A stretch of DNA of 64,000 nt, taken from Corallococcus carmarthensis (GTDB taxonomy: Bacteria > Myxococcota > Myxococcia > Myxococcales > Myxococcaceae). Below, in pieces: positions 34,873 through 43,603 of this stretch (positions are counted from its first letter, which is position 1; every line of letters starts with the position of its first letter). The notes under the pieces were generated by a model. The model saw only the letters and a list, made by a program, of their open reading frames with translations, searched no databases and was not told the DNA's origin. Location of the stretch: NCBI RefSeq assembly GCF_003611695.1, contig NZ_RAWE01000012.1:1-64000 (forward strand). Direction: 5' to 3'. Made by a program: the position numbers and the translations under genes.

Positions 34873-35736
34873 TCAGGGCCCGGCCTTCGCGGAGGCAGGC
34901 GCTTCGGGTAGCGCCGCCAGGAAGGCGATGAGCGCGGAGGCCACGCGCGCCTGCCCCTGCGCGTTGAGGTGGCCACCGTCGTCCGACCAGGCAGGCACCA
35001 GCGCCGGGTACGCACGGCCGTTCACCTCGTACGTCTCGCGGGTGCCATCCGCCCGCGACGACTCCAGCGCCGCCAGGTCGAACAGCGGTTCCTTGCCGCC
35101 GTAGGTCTGCCGCATGAGCGCGTTGAACGCCTCGCGCGACACGTTCTCCCCCACGCCATAGACAGGACGCCCGCGCAGCTCGTTGAACCACGCCTTCGCC
35201 CCGCGCTGCACCGTCGTCAGCGGCGCGGTGACGTGCACGAAGGTGACGCCCGGGTGGCGCGACTTCAGCCCCGCGAGCGTGGTGCGGTACTTCTCGAAGA
35301 GCGCCTTCGCGTCCGTGCTGGAGGTGAAGTCGATGTAGCAGAACTTCATCAGCGCCACGTCCACCTGCTTCGCGACGCCGCCGTCCAGCAGCCGCTCGAA
35401 GTGCGCCAGCTTCGTCTCCGGCTGCTCGTTCTGTCCCACGAACGCGTGCGCCAGGGTGCCCGGCGGAATCGTCGCGTTCGCGTCCTTCACCTCCACGATG
35501 GCGGGCGCCGCCGGGTTCGGCGAAGGCAGCAGGCCCCGCACGCCGTCCAGGATGTTGCCGCCCACCGACTGGTGGCCGAAGAACACCCGGCGGTGCGTCA
35601 GCCGCTCCAGTCCCGCGAGCGTCGTGTCGGGCTTCACCTGGGCCGTGGCCGCCGCGCTCTGGGGCAGGGCCATCAGCAGTGCACCTGGAAGGAGCAGGGC
35701 ACCTAATCGCGCGGGAAAGCCACGAATGACTTGCAT
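34873..35736 (-). CDS. Exported SGNH-hydrolase-like protein
   Basis: A 287-residue exported protein. The signal peptide has a hydrophobic core GALLLPGALLMALPQSAA (residues 12-29). The mature part has FFGHQSVGGNILDGV near residue 52 and SDDGGHLNAQGQARVA near the C-terminus, the second matching the D-x-x-H block V of SGNH/GDSL esterases. The first block departs from GDSxT, so the nucleophile (perhaps Ser in HQSVG) is uncertain. It is the first gene of the cluster, and deacetylation or transacylation of an exported glycan is plausible. The ATG at 35736 has AAGG upstream; 134 bases separate it from the MscS gene on the same strand. Confidence 0.72.
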   Translation of the reverse strand: MQVIRGFPARLGALLLPGALLMALPQSAAATAQVKPDTTLAGLERLTHRRVFFGHQSVGGNILDGVRGLLPSPNPAAPAIVEVKDANATIPPGTLAHAFVGQNEQPETKLAHFERLLDGGVAKQVDVALMKFCYIDFTSSTDAKALFEKYRTTLAGLKSRHPGVTFVHVTAPLTTVQRGAKAWFNELRGRPVYGVGENVSREAFNALMRQTYGGKEPLFDLAALESSRADGTRETYEVNGRAYPALVPAWSDDGGHLNAQGQARVASALIAFLAALPEAPASAKAGP

Positions 35737-35870
35737 ATGTGAACCTTTAGACCCTTCCGCCGCCGAGCGTCAAAGGCCCTGGCGTCACGGTTGGATGCAT
35801 GCCTCCCAGGCCGCCACGCATCACCCGTCAGAGGGTCGTGATTGCCCCGGAGTGACGTTGGGGAAACCCC

Positions 35871-37361
35871 CTATTCGTGCGTGAGGCCGAAGAGGGCGCG
35901 CAGCCTTCCGAGGATGCGGCCTGCCTCCGGCGAATGGTCCGGCCCGCCACCGGAGGCCTGGGCCACGGCGCGCAGCTGGGTGCGGCGCTGGGCGAGCAGC
36001 GCGGACAGCTGCCGGGCGAGGCCCGGGTAGTCGGAGAACAGCCGCGCGAAGGTGGGCCGGTCCAGCTCCAGCAGCACGGAGTCCTCGAGCGCGACCACGG
36101 TGGCGGCACGGCGCTCTCCGGTGAGCAGCGACATCTCCCCGATGTAGTGGCCCGGCCCCAGGCGCGTGATTTCGGACTGGAGCGTGCCGGCGCGCACGCT
36201 GACCTCGCCGGAGGCCACGACGTAGAAGGTGCCGCCCTCGTCGCCCTCCTGGATGATGCGCTCGTTGCGGCCGAAGCGGCGCACCACCACCTCGCAGCGC
36301 AGGCGCTCCAGCTCCTCCGGGCCCAGCGGCGCGAAGAGGTCCACCTGGCGCAGCAGCTCCCGCACCGTGTCGTCGGCCAGCTCGCGGCGGCGGTGTCCCG
36401 CCTCACGGCGCAGGGTCACCGTGCGCTGGGCGTGGGGCAGCTCCAGGCCCTCGCGGCGCAGCCGGTACCACAGCCGCGTGTGCAGCTCCTCCCGCACGGT
36501 GTCCGACAGCGCGAAGTCGTTGAGGAAGACGCGGATCATGTACTGCGCGTTGGAGTCGGTGAAGGCCACCGTGCGCGCCAGGGGCGGCGGCTGCACCAGG
36601 ACCTGGGGAATCTCCCGCGCCACGTCCAGCAGCGCCTGCTTCACCTGGTTGGGTGGCGCGTCCAGCGACACGCCCACCTGCATCTCGATGCCCACGGGCT
36701 CGCGGTGCTGGGTGAAGTTCTTCACGTGCTCCTTGCCCACCATGCTGTTGGGCAGGGTGATGACCTCGCGCCGGAAGTTGGCGATGCGGATGGAGCGCCA
36801 CCCGATGTGCACCACCCGTCCGGTGTGCTCGCCAATGCGGATGAAGTCACCCACCTCGAACGGCCGGTCCAGCTGCAACGACAGACCCGCGAAGAGGTTG
36901 CCCAGCGTCTCCTGGAGCGCGAGGCCGATGACCACCGTCAGCACCGCGGACGTGGCCACGAGCCCCGCCAGGTCCAGGTTGAGCTGGCTCTGGAGGATGG
37001 GGAGGGTGGCGAGCGCGTACAGCGTGAAGTCGATGACGTCGCGGAGAATCTTGGGCGTCGTCACCGGCGAGCGCATCCGCACCAGCTTCAGCGCGAACGC
37101 CACCGCGGCCCGGATGACGCCGTAGGCGAACGTGAGCATCCAGCCCACGTGCACGAACTTGTACAGGCCTGGCGGCGTGGTGGCTTCCGGCAGCAGGCGC
37201 GACGCCAGCCGCAGCACCAGGAAGGCGACCAGCATCCGCACCGCGCCGCGCAAATCGTCGCGCAGGTCCGGGTCGCGGGTGGTGCGCTGGATGCCCAGCA
37301 GGAGCACCGTCAGGACGGAGCCCGCCAGCAGGGGGAGGTGGCCTTCGAGGAAGTTCAGCAC
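35871..37361 (-). CDS. MscS-type channel with C-terminal cyclic-nucleotide-binding domain
   Basis: A 496-residue membrane protein. Four hydrophobic segments occupy residues 8-155. The MscS pore and beta domain follow, with the signature GLALQETLGNLFAGLSLQLDRPF and GDFIRIGEHTGRVVHIGWR (given as location about 145-190). A cNMP-binding domain covers about 350-460, with the phosphate-binding cassette region LGPGHYIGEMSLLTGERRAATV. A mechanosensitive channel gated or tuned by a nucleotide is the likely role. The start is a GTG at 37361, just after the divergent holB leader; no strong ribosome site is seen. Confidence 0.9.
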   Translation of the reverse strand: MLNFLEGHLPLLAGSVLTVLLLGIQRTTRDPDLRDDLRGAVRMLVAFLVLRLASRLLPEATTPPGLYKFVHVGWMLTFAYGVIRAAVAFALKLVRMRSPVTTPKILRDVIDFTLYALATLPILQSQLNLDLAGLVATSAVLTVVIGLALQETLGNLFAGLSLQLDRPFEVGDFIRIGEHTGRVVHIGWRSIRIANFRREVITLPNSMVGKEHVKNFTQHREPVGIEMQVGVSLDAPPNQVKQALLDVAREIPQVLVQPPPLARTVAFTDSNAQYMIRVFLNDFALSDTVREELHTRLWYRLRREGLELPHAQRTVTLRREAGHRRRELADDTVRELLRQVDLFAPLGPEELERLRCEVVVRRFGRNERIIQEGDEGGTFYVVASGEVSVRAGTLQSEITRLGPGHYIGEMSLLTGERRAATVVALEDSVLLELDRPTFARLFSDYPGLARQLSALLAQRRTQLRAVAQASGGGPDHSPEAGRILGRLRALFGLTHE

Positions 37362-37444
37362 GCCCGGCGAATCAGACCGGTGGCGCGCGCACGGGTCAAG
37401 GTGGCGGTTGACGGGTGCCCTCCGAGCGGAGATACACGCCCCCC

Positions 37445-38479
37445 ATGACGCTTGCCTCGGTGCAGGGACAGCCCCGCGCGATGGATGCGCTCCAATCCGC
37501 CCTGCGGTCCGGCTCGGTGCATCACGCCTACCTGTTCGCCGGGCCAGAGGGGGTGGGCAAGGAGCTGGCCGCGGTGGGACTGGCCCAGGCCCTCACGTGC
37601 CCGGAGGCCCCGGAGGTGGGCTGCGGCAAGTGCGCCAGCTGCCTGCGCCTCGCCAAGGGGCTGCACCCGGACGTCACCTGGGTGATGCCGGACGACGAGC
37701 GCGTGTCGCGAGGACTCGCGGGCCGTTCGGACTTCACCGGCACCCCCAGCCGCGAGCTGCGCGTGGAGCAGATCCGGCAGCTCCAGGAGCGGCTGGCGCT
37801 GCGCGGCCTGGAGTCCAGGCGCAAGGTGGCCATCCTGGTCAGCGCGGAGCAGATGAACGTCCAGGCGCAGAACGCCTTCTTGAAGACGCTGGAGGAGCCG
37901 CCCGCGGAGACCACCCTCATCCTGGTGGCGAGCGCCATGGACCGGCTGCTGCCCACCATCCGCAGCCGGTGCAGCAAGGTGTACTTCGGCCCGCTGCCGG
38001 TGGACCTGGTCGCACGGCACGTGCAGCAGGAGCGCAAGCTGGACGCGGACACCGCCGCCCTGGCCGCGGTGATGTCCGGGGGCAGCCTGGGCCGCGCGCT
38101 CGCGCTGGACGTGGACGCGCTGAAGGAGCGCAAGGACGTCCTCACCGCTTTTGAATCCCTGAGCGGCGACGACATCCCCGCGCTCCTGCGCTTCGCGGAG
38201 GCCCATGGCGGCTCGCGCGAGGACGCGGACACGGCGCTGGAGCTGCTCATCTTGTGGACACGGGACGTGGCGCTCGCGAAGGCCGGGGCGGAAGAGGCGC
38301 TGGCGAACCGGGACCTGAAGGTGCTGGCGCAGGAGGCGGCGAAGCGCACGTCGGAGGCCGCGCTGCACCGGCGGCATTCGCTGCTGGAGTCGGCGCGGAC
38401 GGCCATCGGCTCGCGCAACGGCGCGCCCCGGTTGCAGCTGGAGCGGCTGCTCATCGAACTGTGCGTGGAGGGCCGATGA
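37445..38479 (+). CDS. holB: DNA polymerase III delta-prime subunit
   Basis: A 344-residue clamp-loader AAA+ protein. The P-loop is GPEGVGKELAA (about residues 29-39), a zinc module has GCGKCASCLRL near residue 60, and the sensor-1 and arginine-finger region is AQNAFLKTLEEPP with IRSRCSKV. The N-terminus GQPRAMDALQSALRSGSVHHAYLF is typical. The start is the ATG at 37445; a GTG at 37415 adds only ten unconserved residues. Its stop overlaps the start of holA by four bases (ATGA), so the two clamp-loader subunits are translated together. Confidence 0.94.
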   Translation: MTLASVQGQPRAMDALQSALRSGSVHHAYLFAGPEGVGKELAAVGLAQALTCPEAPEVGCGKCASCLRLAKGLHPDVTWVMPDDERVSRGLAGRSDFTGTPSRELRVEQIRQLQERLALRGLESRRKVAILVSAEQMNVQAQNAFLKTLEEPPAETTLILVASAMDRLLPTIRSRCSKVYFGPLPVDLVARHVQQERKLDADTAALAAVMSGGSLGRALALDVDALKERKDVLTAFESLSGDDIPALLRFAEAHGGSREDADTALELLILWTRDVALAKAGAEEALANRDLKVLAQEAAKRTSEAALHRRHSLLESARTAIGSRNGAPRLQLERLLIELCVEGR

Positions 38480-39792
38480 GCGCGGACATGGACGAGGTGC
38501 TGGCGGAGGTGAAGGGCGGCAAGGTGTGGCCGCTGTACCTCCTGTGGGGCGAGGAGTTCCTGGTCCGCAAGGGCGCCGACGAGCTGGTGAAGACGCTGGT
38601 GCCGGACGCGGCCATGGGGCTCAACCTCGCGGTGCTGGACGCGGCCTCCCCGCGCGAGGTGGCGCAGGAGCTGGCCACGATGCCGCTGTTCCCCGGGCGC
38701 AAGGTGGTGCTGGTGCGCGACCCGGAGTTCCTCGCGCCCAAGAAGGGCAAGGGCGACGCGCTGGCCAAGGCGCGCGACGCGTGGAAGGCGGGCAAGCGCA
38801 AGGAGGGCGCCCGGCGGCTGCTGGCGCTGGCGGGCCGCGCGGGCTGGGGCGTGGATCAGCTGGATCCCCGCGTGCCCGGCGCTCCCTCCGTGGAGCAGTG
38901 GAAGGACGAGCTGAACGTGGACCTGGCGGAGGCCGACCTGGCCTTCCTCCAGGAGGCGGCGGCCTTCTGCCGCGACGAGCGCATCAGCGCCCCGGAAGGG
39001 GACGCGTCCGCGCTGCTGGAGCTGCTCCAGAAGGGCGTGCCGCCGGGGCACGCGCTGGTGCTGGCGGCCACGGACGTGGACTCGCGCAGCCCGCTGCTCA
39101 AGTTCGCGCAGGACAAGGGCCGCCTCTTCGAGCGCAAGGTGGCCGCGCGCCACAAGGACCTGGACCTCAGCGAGATCGCGAAGGAGTTCCTGGTCCCCTT
39201 CAAGAAGAAGCTGGGGCCGGGCGCGCTGGAGGGGCTGAAGGAGCGCATCGGCGGCAACATCCGGCTGCTCCAGTCGGAGCTGGAGAAGCTGGCCGTCTAT
39301 TCGGAAGGGCCCACCATCGAGGCCCAGCACGTGGCGCTGCTGGTGCACCACGCGCGCGAGGAGGAGTTCTTCGAATTGACGGAGGCGCTCCAGAAGCGCG
39401 AGCTGCGTGACGCGCTCTCCTATGCCGAGGACGCGATGGGGCAGGGCACGCACGCGCTGCAGTTGCTGGGCGCGGTGGCGTCCATCGTCCGCTCGCTCTT
39501 GGAGAACCACGCCTGGCTGGAGAAGTACGCCGGAGGCCAGCCGCCGCGCACCGGCCGCGACGTGGAGTCGCGCATCCTCCCGAAGCTGGAGGCGGAGCTG
39601 AAGGCCTCCAAGCGCAAGACGCCCAACGCGTGGGCGCTCGCGTTCGGCATGCAGGCCGCCGCCCGCTACGAGCGCCGCGAGCTGCTCAACGCCCTGGTGG
39701 CGTGCGCGGACGCGGACCTGGCCCTGAAGTCCTCGGCCAGCGGGAAGCTCGTCATCGAACGGCTGTTGTGGACGGTGTGCACCCGCGCCTGA
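38476..39792 (+). CDS. holA: DNA polymerase III delta subunit
   Basis: A 438-residue protein with the HolA layout: VWPLYLLWGEEFLVRKGADEL at the N-terminus (about 14-34), a Rossmann-like domain, and a C-terminal collar region with GGNIRLLQSELEKLAVY and FFELTEALQKRELRDAL. The delta subunit opens the sliding clamp for loading. It is longer than the usual 340 residues because of a charged insertion (about residues 85-155, Lys/Arg/Ala-rich). Translation is coupled to holB. Confidence 0.92.
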   Translation: MSADMDEVLAEVKGGKVWPLYLLWGEEFLVRKGADELVKTLVPDAAMGLNLAVLDAASPREVAQELATMPLFPGRKVVLVRDPEFLAPKKGKGDALAKARDAWKAGKRKEGARRLLALAGRAGWGVDQLDPRVPGAPSVEQWKDELNVDLAEADLAFLQEAAAFCRDERISAPEGDASALLELLQKGVPPGHALVLAATDVDSRSPLLKFAQDKGRLFERKVAARHKDLDLSEIAKEFLVPFKKKLGPGALEGLKERIGGNIRLLQSELEKLAVYSEGPTIEAQHVALLVHHAREEEFFELTEALQKRELRDALSYAEDAMGQGTHALQLLGAVASIVRSLLENHAWLEKYAGGQPPRTGRDVESRILPKLEAELKASKRKTPNAWALAFGMQAAARYERRELLNALVACADADLALKSSASGKLVIERLLWTVCTRA

Positions 39793-39817
39793 AGGGGCCC
39801 GGGCTGAAGGAGCCGCC

Positions 39818-40267
39818 ATGGCGGACAAGCGACGCTTCGACCTCTTCGCGGACCTGCTCGTCACGCGCTTTCCCCAGGCCCAACGCGTCTATGACGTCGC
39901 CGGCGGCATGGGGAAGCTGAACGAGTCCCTCACCCAGCGCGGGCGCACCGTCACCACCTTCGACCTGCGCCACAAGCACCTGCCCGTGCGGTACGCGCAG
40001 CGCATCTTCACGCTGGAAGAGCCGTGCGAAGCGGAGCTCGTCGTGGGCATGCACCCGGACGGCGCCACGCGGATCATCATCGAGTACGCCGCACGCCACG
40101 GGCTGGGCTTCGCCGTCGTTCCTTGCTGCTCCGACAATGGGATGCCCTACAAACCGTGGATGCGGCACCTGGCCGACGTGGCCCGCGACGCTGGCTTCCC
40201 CACCGTGGAAGAGGCCGAGCTCTCCATGGATGGGCGTGCCCGGGTCCTGCTCGGCGTGTGGCGTTGA
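39818..40267 (+). CDS. Small SAM-fold conserved protein
   Basis: A 149-residue protein. The N-terminus has RVYDVAGGMGKLNESLTQRG (about residues 23-42), a glycine-rich loop like motif I of class I methyltransferases, followed by TFDLRHKHL as in motif II. A conserved PCCSDNGMPYKPWM lies near residue 110, unusual for methyltransferases. It is 25 bases after holA on the same strand with a good AAGGAG site, so it is probably cotranscribed with the clamp-loader genes. Substrate unknown. Confidence 0.8.
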   Translation: MADKRRFDLFADLLVTRFPQAQRVYDVAGGMGKLNESLTQRGRTVTTFDLRHKHLPVRYAQRIFTLEEPCEAELVVGMHPDGATRIIIEYAARHGLGFAVVPCCSDNGMPYKPWMRHLADVARDAGFPTVEEAELSMDGRARVLLGVWR

Positions 40268-40603
40268 CGCACGGCGCGCGAATTCGCGGTCATCCTTTGC
40301 ACACCAAGAAAAAGCCGCCAACCTTGGATTGCTCGAATAGAGGACACACCCGGTGTGCACTGTCATGGTTCAGGACAGGTGCCCGCGAACGCCGAAATCC
40401 CCAGCAAGACCGGGTGTTTGCGCCAGAGGCGTAACGTCAGCTTCCACATTACAGAAGATTTACTGGGCGCTGATGTGCCAGCCGCTTTCTGATGCTTCGC
40501 CGTACTGCGAGGTATTTCGCGGACTTAATGAGTTGGCCTGAAGAATGCTGAAAGGAGCGCTGCCCCGGCGACCACCCCCTTGCGCCGGGCAGGAGGCCGT
40601 ACC
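40268..40603. other. Intergenic region upstream of the M4 protease gene
   Basis: 336 bases with no supported coding frame. A short open frame of 62 codons at 40353-40541 lacks a ribosome site and looks like chance. The region is richer in A and T near 40440-40550 and holds a sigma54-like element (next entry) followed by the protease leader. Confidence 0.5.
40533..40549 (+). promoter_or_regulatory. sigma54-like -24/-12 promoter element of the M4 protease gene
   Basis: TTGGCCTGAAGAATGCT has the obligatory GG (40535-40536) and GC (40547-40548) exactly ten bases apart and otherwise fits the YTGGCACG-N-TTGCW consensus except for three positions. Transcription would start near 40560, leaving about 44 bases before the TTG start codon at 40604. 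Only sequence evidence supports it. Confidence 0.45.
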
Positions 40604-42502
40604 TTGGTTCGCACCCGTTTCGTTTCAGCCCTGCTGGCCCTTCCCCTCGCCGCTTGCGGCGTCGGTGAGATGGACACCAACACGCAGAATGATCAGCAGA
40701 AGCCGGATGAAGTCGCCGAAGTGCAGAACGCCCTGAGCGTCATTCCTGGCGCCCAGATCGTCGGTACCAACGCGGATGGGACGCCGCACACCATCCAGGG
40801 CCGCCTGGGCCAGGCGGATCGCCCGCTGACGGGCTTCGCCGCCGCGGACGTGCACACGGCCATCGCCGGCTCGCTGCCCTCCATCGCGTCGCTGTTCCGC
40901 CTCACCGCTTCCGACCTGCAGGTCCGCCGCATCTCCGTGGACGACCAGGGCGTTTCGCACATCCGCTACGCGCAGACGCTGAACGGTCTGCCGGTGGTGG
41001 GCGAGGAGCTGGTGGTGCACGTGGACCGCTCGGGCGCCATCTTCGGCGCGAACGGTTCCGCGCGCTCCGGTGCCGCCGTGTCCGCGCGTCCGCTGGTCGC
41101 CGCGGAGGCCGCCAAGACGGCCGCGGTGCGTGACACGCAGGGCACGGGCCTGGCCGCGGAGAGCGCGCGCCTGGTGTACGTGAAGGCCGAGCAGGACGGC
41201 CGCCTGCGCCTCGCGTACGAGGTGAAGGTCACGGGCGAGTCCGCCCTGATGCCGCTGCGCGACCGCGTCTATGTGGACGCGCTCAACGGCGCCACGCTGC
41301 TGCGCGTGCCGGAGATCCACACCGCGCTCAACCGCAAGGTCTACAGCGCGAACAACGGCACCACCACCCCGGGTACGCTCAAGCGCAGCGAGGGCCAGGC
41401 GGCCATCGGTGACGCGCATGTCGACATGAACTACGACATGCTGGGCTACACCTACGACTGCTACAAGACGAACTTCAACCGCGACTCGCTGAACAACGCG
41501 GGCCAGACGCTCGTCAGCACGGTGCACTACAGCCGCAACTACGTGAACGCCTACTGGGACGGCACCCAGATGGTGTACGGCGACGGCGACGGCGTGAACT
41601 CCATCGAGCTGGGCAAGGACGCGGACGTCACGGTCCACGAGCTGACCCACGCCGTGACGGAGAACGAGTCCAACCTCACGTACTCCGCTCAGTCCGGCGG
41701 CCTCAACGAGGCCATGTCCGACACCTTCGGCGCCATCTGCGAGAGCTGGAAGTCCGGCACGTGGAGCACCGCGGCGGACATCTGGAAGGTCGGCGAGGAC
41801 GTGTGGACCCCCGGCACGGCCGGTGACGCGCTCCGCTACATGGACGACCCGGCGAAGGACGGCGCGTCCATCGACTGGGCGCCGAACTACAGCGGCCAGG
41901 ACGTGCACTACACCTCCGGCGTCCCGAACCTGGCGTTCGCGCTGCTCGCCAAGGGTGGCACGCACCCGCGCGGCCGCAGCACCATCAACGTGGCGGGCAT
42001 CGGCGTCCAGAAGGCCGGTCAGATCTGGTACTACGCCAACGCCAACCTCTACACGGCTGGCACCACGTACGAGCAGGCGAAGACCTGGACCATCCAGGCC
42101 GCCGTGGCGCTGGGCTACGACGCCGCCACGCAGGCTTCCGTGAAGGCCGCCTGGGAAGCGGTGGGCGTGGGCGTGACGGTTCCGCCCCCGACCTGCACCA
42201 CGCTGACCAACGGCGTCGCGAAGACGGGCCTGTCCGGCGCCGCGAGCTCCGCGAACTACTACTGCATCGACCTGCCGGCCTCCAAGGCGTCCACCTACGT
42301 GATGAGCGGCGGCACGGGCGACGCGGACCTGTACATCAAGTTCGGCGCTGCCCCGACGACGACGTCCTACGACTGCCGTCCGTACCTCTCCGGCAACGCG
42401 GAGTCGTGCAGCGCGGCGGCGAAGACCGCGGCGGGCAAGATGTACATCATGGTGCGCGGCTACTCCGCGTACAGCGGCGTGTCCCTCAAGGCCACGTACT
42501 AG
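40604..42502 (+). CDS. Secreted M4 (thermolysin-family) metalloprotease with TTG start and PPC domain
   Basis: A 632-residue exported zinc endopeptidase. The signal peptide ends in a lipobox, ALPLAAC, so the precursor may be lipid-anchored before processing. An FTP/propeptide region covers about 30-220. The catalytic domain has H345-E-x-x-H349 in HELTHAVTE and the third ligand E369 in GGLNEAMSD. The C-terminal region from about 525 is a PPC-type domain, with ANYYCIDLPA and DADLYIKFG, that is usually removed. The start is a TTG: AGGAGG sits seven bases upstream and the signal peptide begins there. Predation or extracellular digestion is the likely role, which is inference from the family. Confidence 0.93.
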   Translation: MVRTRFVSALLALPLAACGVGEMDTNTQNDQQKPDEVAEVQNALSVIPGAQIVGTNADGTPHTIQGRLGQADRPLTGFAAADVHTAIAGSLPSIASLFRLTASDLQVRRISVDDQGVSHIRYAQTLNGLPVVGEELVVHVDRSGAIFGANGSARSGAAVSARPLVAAEAAKTAAVRDTQGTGLAAESARLVYVKAEQDGRLRLAYEVKVTGESALMPLRDRVYVDALNGATLLRVPEIHTALNRKVYSANNGTTTPGTLKRSEGQAAIGDAHVDMNYDMLGYTYDCYKTNFNRDSLNNAGQTLVSTVHYSRNYVNAYWDGTQMVYGDGDGVNSIELGKDADVTVHELTHAVTENESNLTYSAQSGGLNEAMSDTFGAICESWKSGTWSTAADIWKVGEDVWTPGTAGDALRYMDDPAKDGASIDWAPNYSGQDVHYTSGVPNLAFALLAKGGTHPRGRSTINVAGIGVQKAGQIWYYANANLYTAGTTYEQAKTWTIQAAVALGYDAATQASVKAAWEAVGVGVTVPPPTCTTLTNGVAKTGLSGAASSANYYCIDLPASKASTYVMSGGTGDADLYIKFGAAPTTTSYDCRPYLSGNAESCSAAAKTAAGKMYIMVRGYSAYSGVSLKATY

Positions 42503-42516
42503 TCCCTCGCACAGGT

Positions 42517-42536
42517 CCGGCGTGAGTCCACGCCGG
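42517..42536 (+). other. Short perfect hairpin just after the M4 protease stop
   Basis: An 8-bp perfect stem CCGGCGTG/CACGCCGG with a four-base loop AGTC begins 14 bases after the stop codon. No T-rich tail follows, so it is not itself a classical terminator; it may stabilise the 3' end, and a full terminator follows at 42556. Confidence 0.5.
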
Positions 42537-42555
42537 GCCTCGTGAAGGTCACCTT

Positions 42556-42593
42556 CCGCCTCCGGGGCTCCTGTCCCGGGGGCGGTTGTGTTT
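42556..42593 (+). terminator. Intrinsic terminator of the M4 protease gene
   Basis: An 11-bp stem (42556-42566 with 42575-42585; one G-T pair) with an 8-base loop is followed directly by TTGTGTTT. It lies 54 bases past the protease stop and 104 bases before the patatin-like gene. Confidence 0.8.
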
Positions 42594-42696
42594 CGTGGGC
42601 CCGCCTCGGGAGGTGGGCGGCCGGGTGGGCATGCGGCTCGGAGTCCACCGTGCGGGAACGGGGTAGGGTGCCCCGACTTCCCTCACAGGAGGATGC

Positions 42697-43587
42697 ATGG
42701 GGTCGCGGCTGGGCCGGGTGTTGCTGGCGGTGGTGGTGGCGTTGGGGAGTGCGTCGTGCCACCGGGGCACGCGGGCTTCACGCACCTGCGTGGTGCTGTC
42801 GGTGGGCGGCACCAAGGGGCTCGCGCACGTGGGCGCGATGGACGCGCTGATGGCCCGGGGCGTGCCCATCGATTGCGTGGTGGGCAACAGCATGGGCGCG
42901 GTGGTGGGCGGCCTCTACGCGTCCGCGCCGGGGGACAACCTGCGCCAGCGCTACCGGGCCTTCTTCGCGGCCTATGAAGACGAGACGCGCAAGACGACCG
43001 CGGCGCGCGGCGCGGTGGGCGCGGCCGTGGGGCTGCTCGCGGTGCTGATGTCGGGCGGCGCGCTGGGACCGGCCGTGGCGGCGGGAGCGCTGGGCGCGGC
43101 GGGTGGCGCGGCGTCCGTGCCCCGCTTGAGCCACGAGCGCTTCACCCACGTGCTGGAGCGCTTCTACGCGGGAGCACGCGTGGAGGACCTGCCCGTGCCC
43201 TTCGCCACCTTCCACCAGGCGCCCTGGAACGGAGGCATCCGCCTGGTCACCGTGACGCGCGGTCCACTGTCGGAGGCTGTCGCCGCGAGCGCCGCCAACC
43301 CGCTCCTGTTCGAGGACGCCTCGCTGGAGCGCATCGACCCGGGCGCGGACCGCGTTTCCGCGACGCCCGTCCATGACGCGTGTCAGCTGTTCCCGGGCGC
43401 GCGGCTCATCGCCATCAACGTCACCGGCGAGCCGGCCTTCTACCGCTCCGACCTGGGCTGCGACGTGCGGGAGGTCCGCGTGGACGTGGCCATGCCCCCG
43501 GCGGAGGCCTTCACCGGCCGGGGCCGCGCCTTCGAGGCCACCTACGACGCGGGCCACGACGCGGTGATGCGGGCCCGGCTGGACTGA
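42697..43587 (+). CDS. Patatin-like phospholipase lipoprotein
   Basis: A 296-residue patatin-fold protein with a lipoprotein signal (LGSASC, Cys at about residue 21). The nucleophile elbow is GNSMG (about residue 64) and the preceding Gly-rich oxyanion loop is SVGGTKGLAHVGAM. In patatins the catalytic Asp sits in a DG[GA] motif; the best candidate here is RIDPGADRV, which is only a partial match, so activity is uncertain. A hydrophobic stretch at about 105-140 may be an inserted membrane hairpin, unusual for the family. The ATG at 42697 has AGGAGG five bases upstream. It stands alone after the terminator. Confidence 0.82.
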   Translation: MGSRLGRVLLAVVVALGSASCHRGTRASRTCVVLSVGGTKGLAHVGAMDALMARGVPIDCVVGNSMGAVVGGLYASAPGDNLRQRYRAFFAAYEDETRKTTAARGAVGAAVGLLAVLMSGGALGPAVAAGALGAAGGAASVPRLSHERFTHVLERFYAGARVEDLPVPFATFHQAPWNGGIRLVTVTRGPLSEAVAASAANPLLFEDASLERIDPGADRVSATPVHDACQLFPGARLIAINVTGEPAFYRSDLGCDVREVRVDVAMPPAEAFTGRGRAFEATYDAGHDAVMRARLD

Positions 43588-43603
43588 AAAGCGACAGGGC
43601 CGC

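Noticed and set aside
37528..39864. Minus-strand frame of 778 codons over holB and holA
   Set aside because: Antisense to the two clamp-loader genes, no motif or ribosome site.
40353..40541. 62-codon frame upstream of the M4 protease
   Set aside because: No ribosome site, no recognisable features, lies in a probable promoter region.
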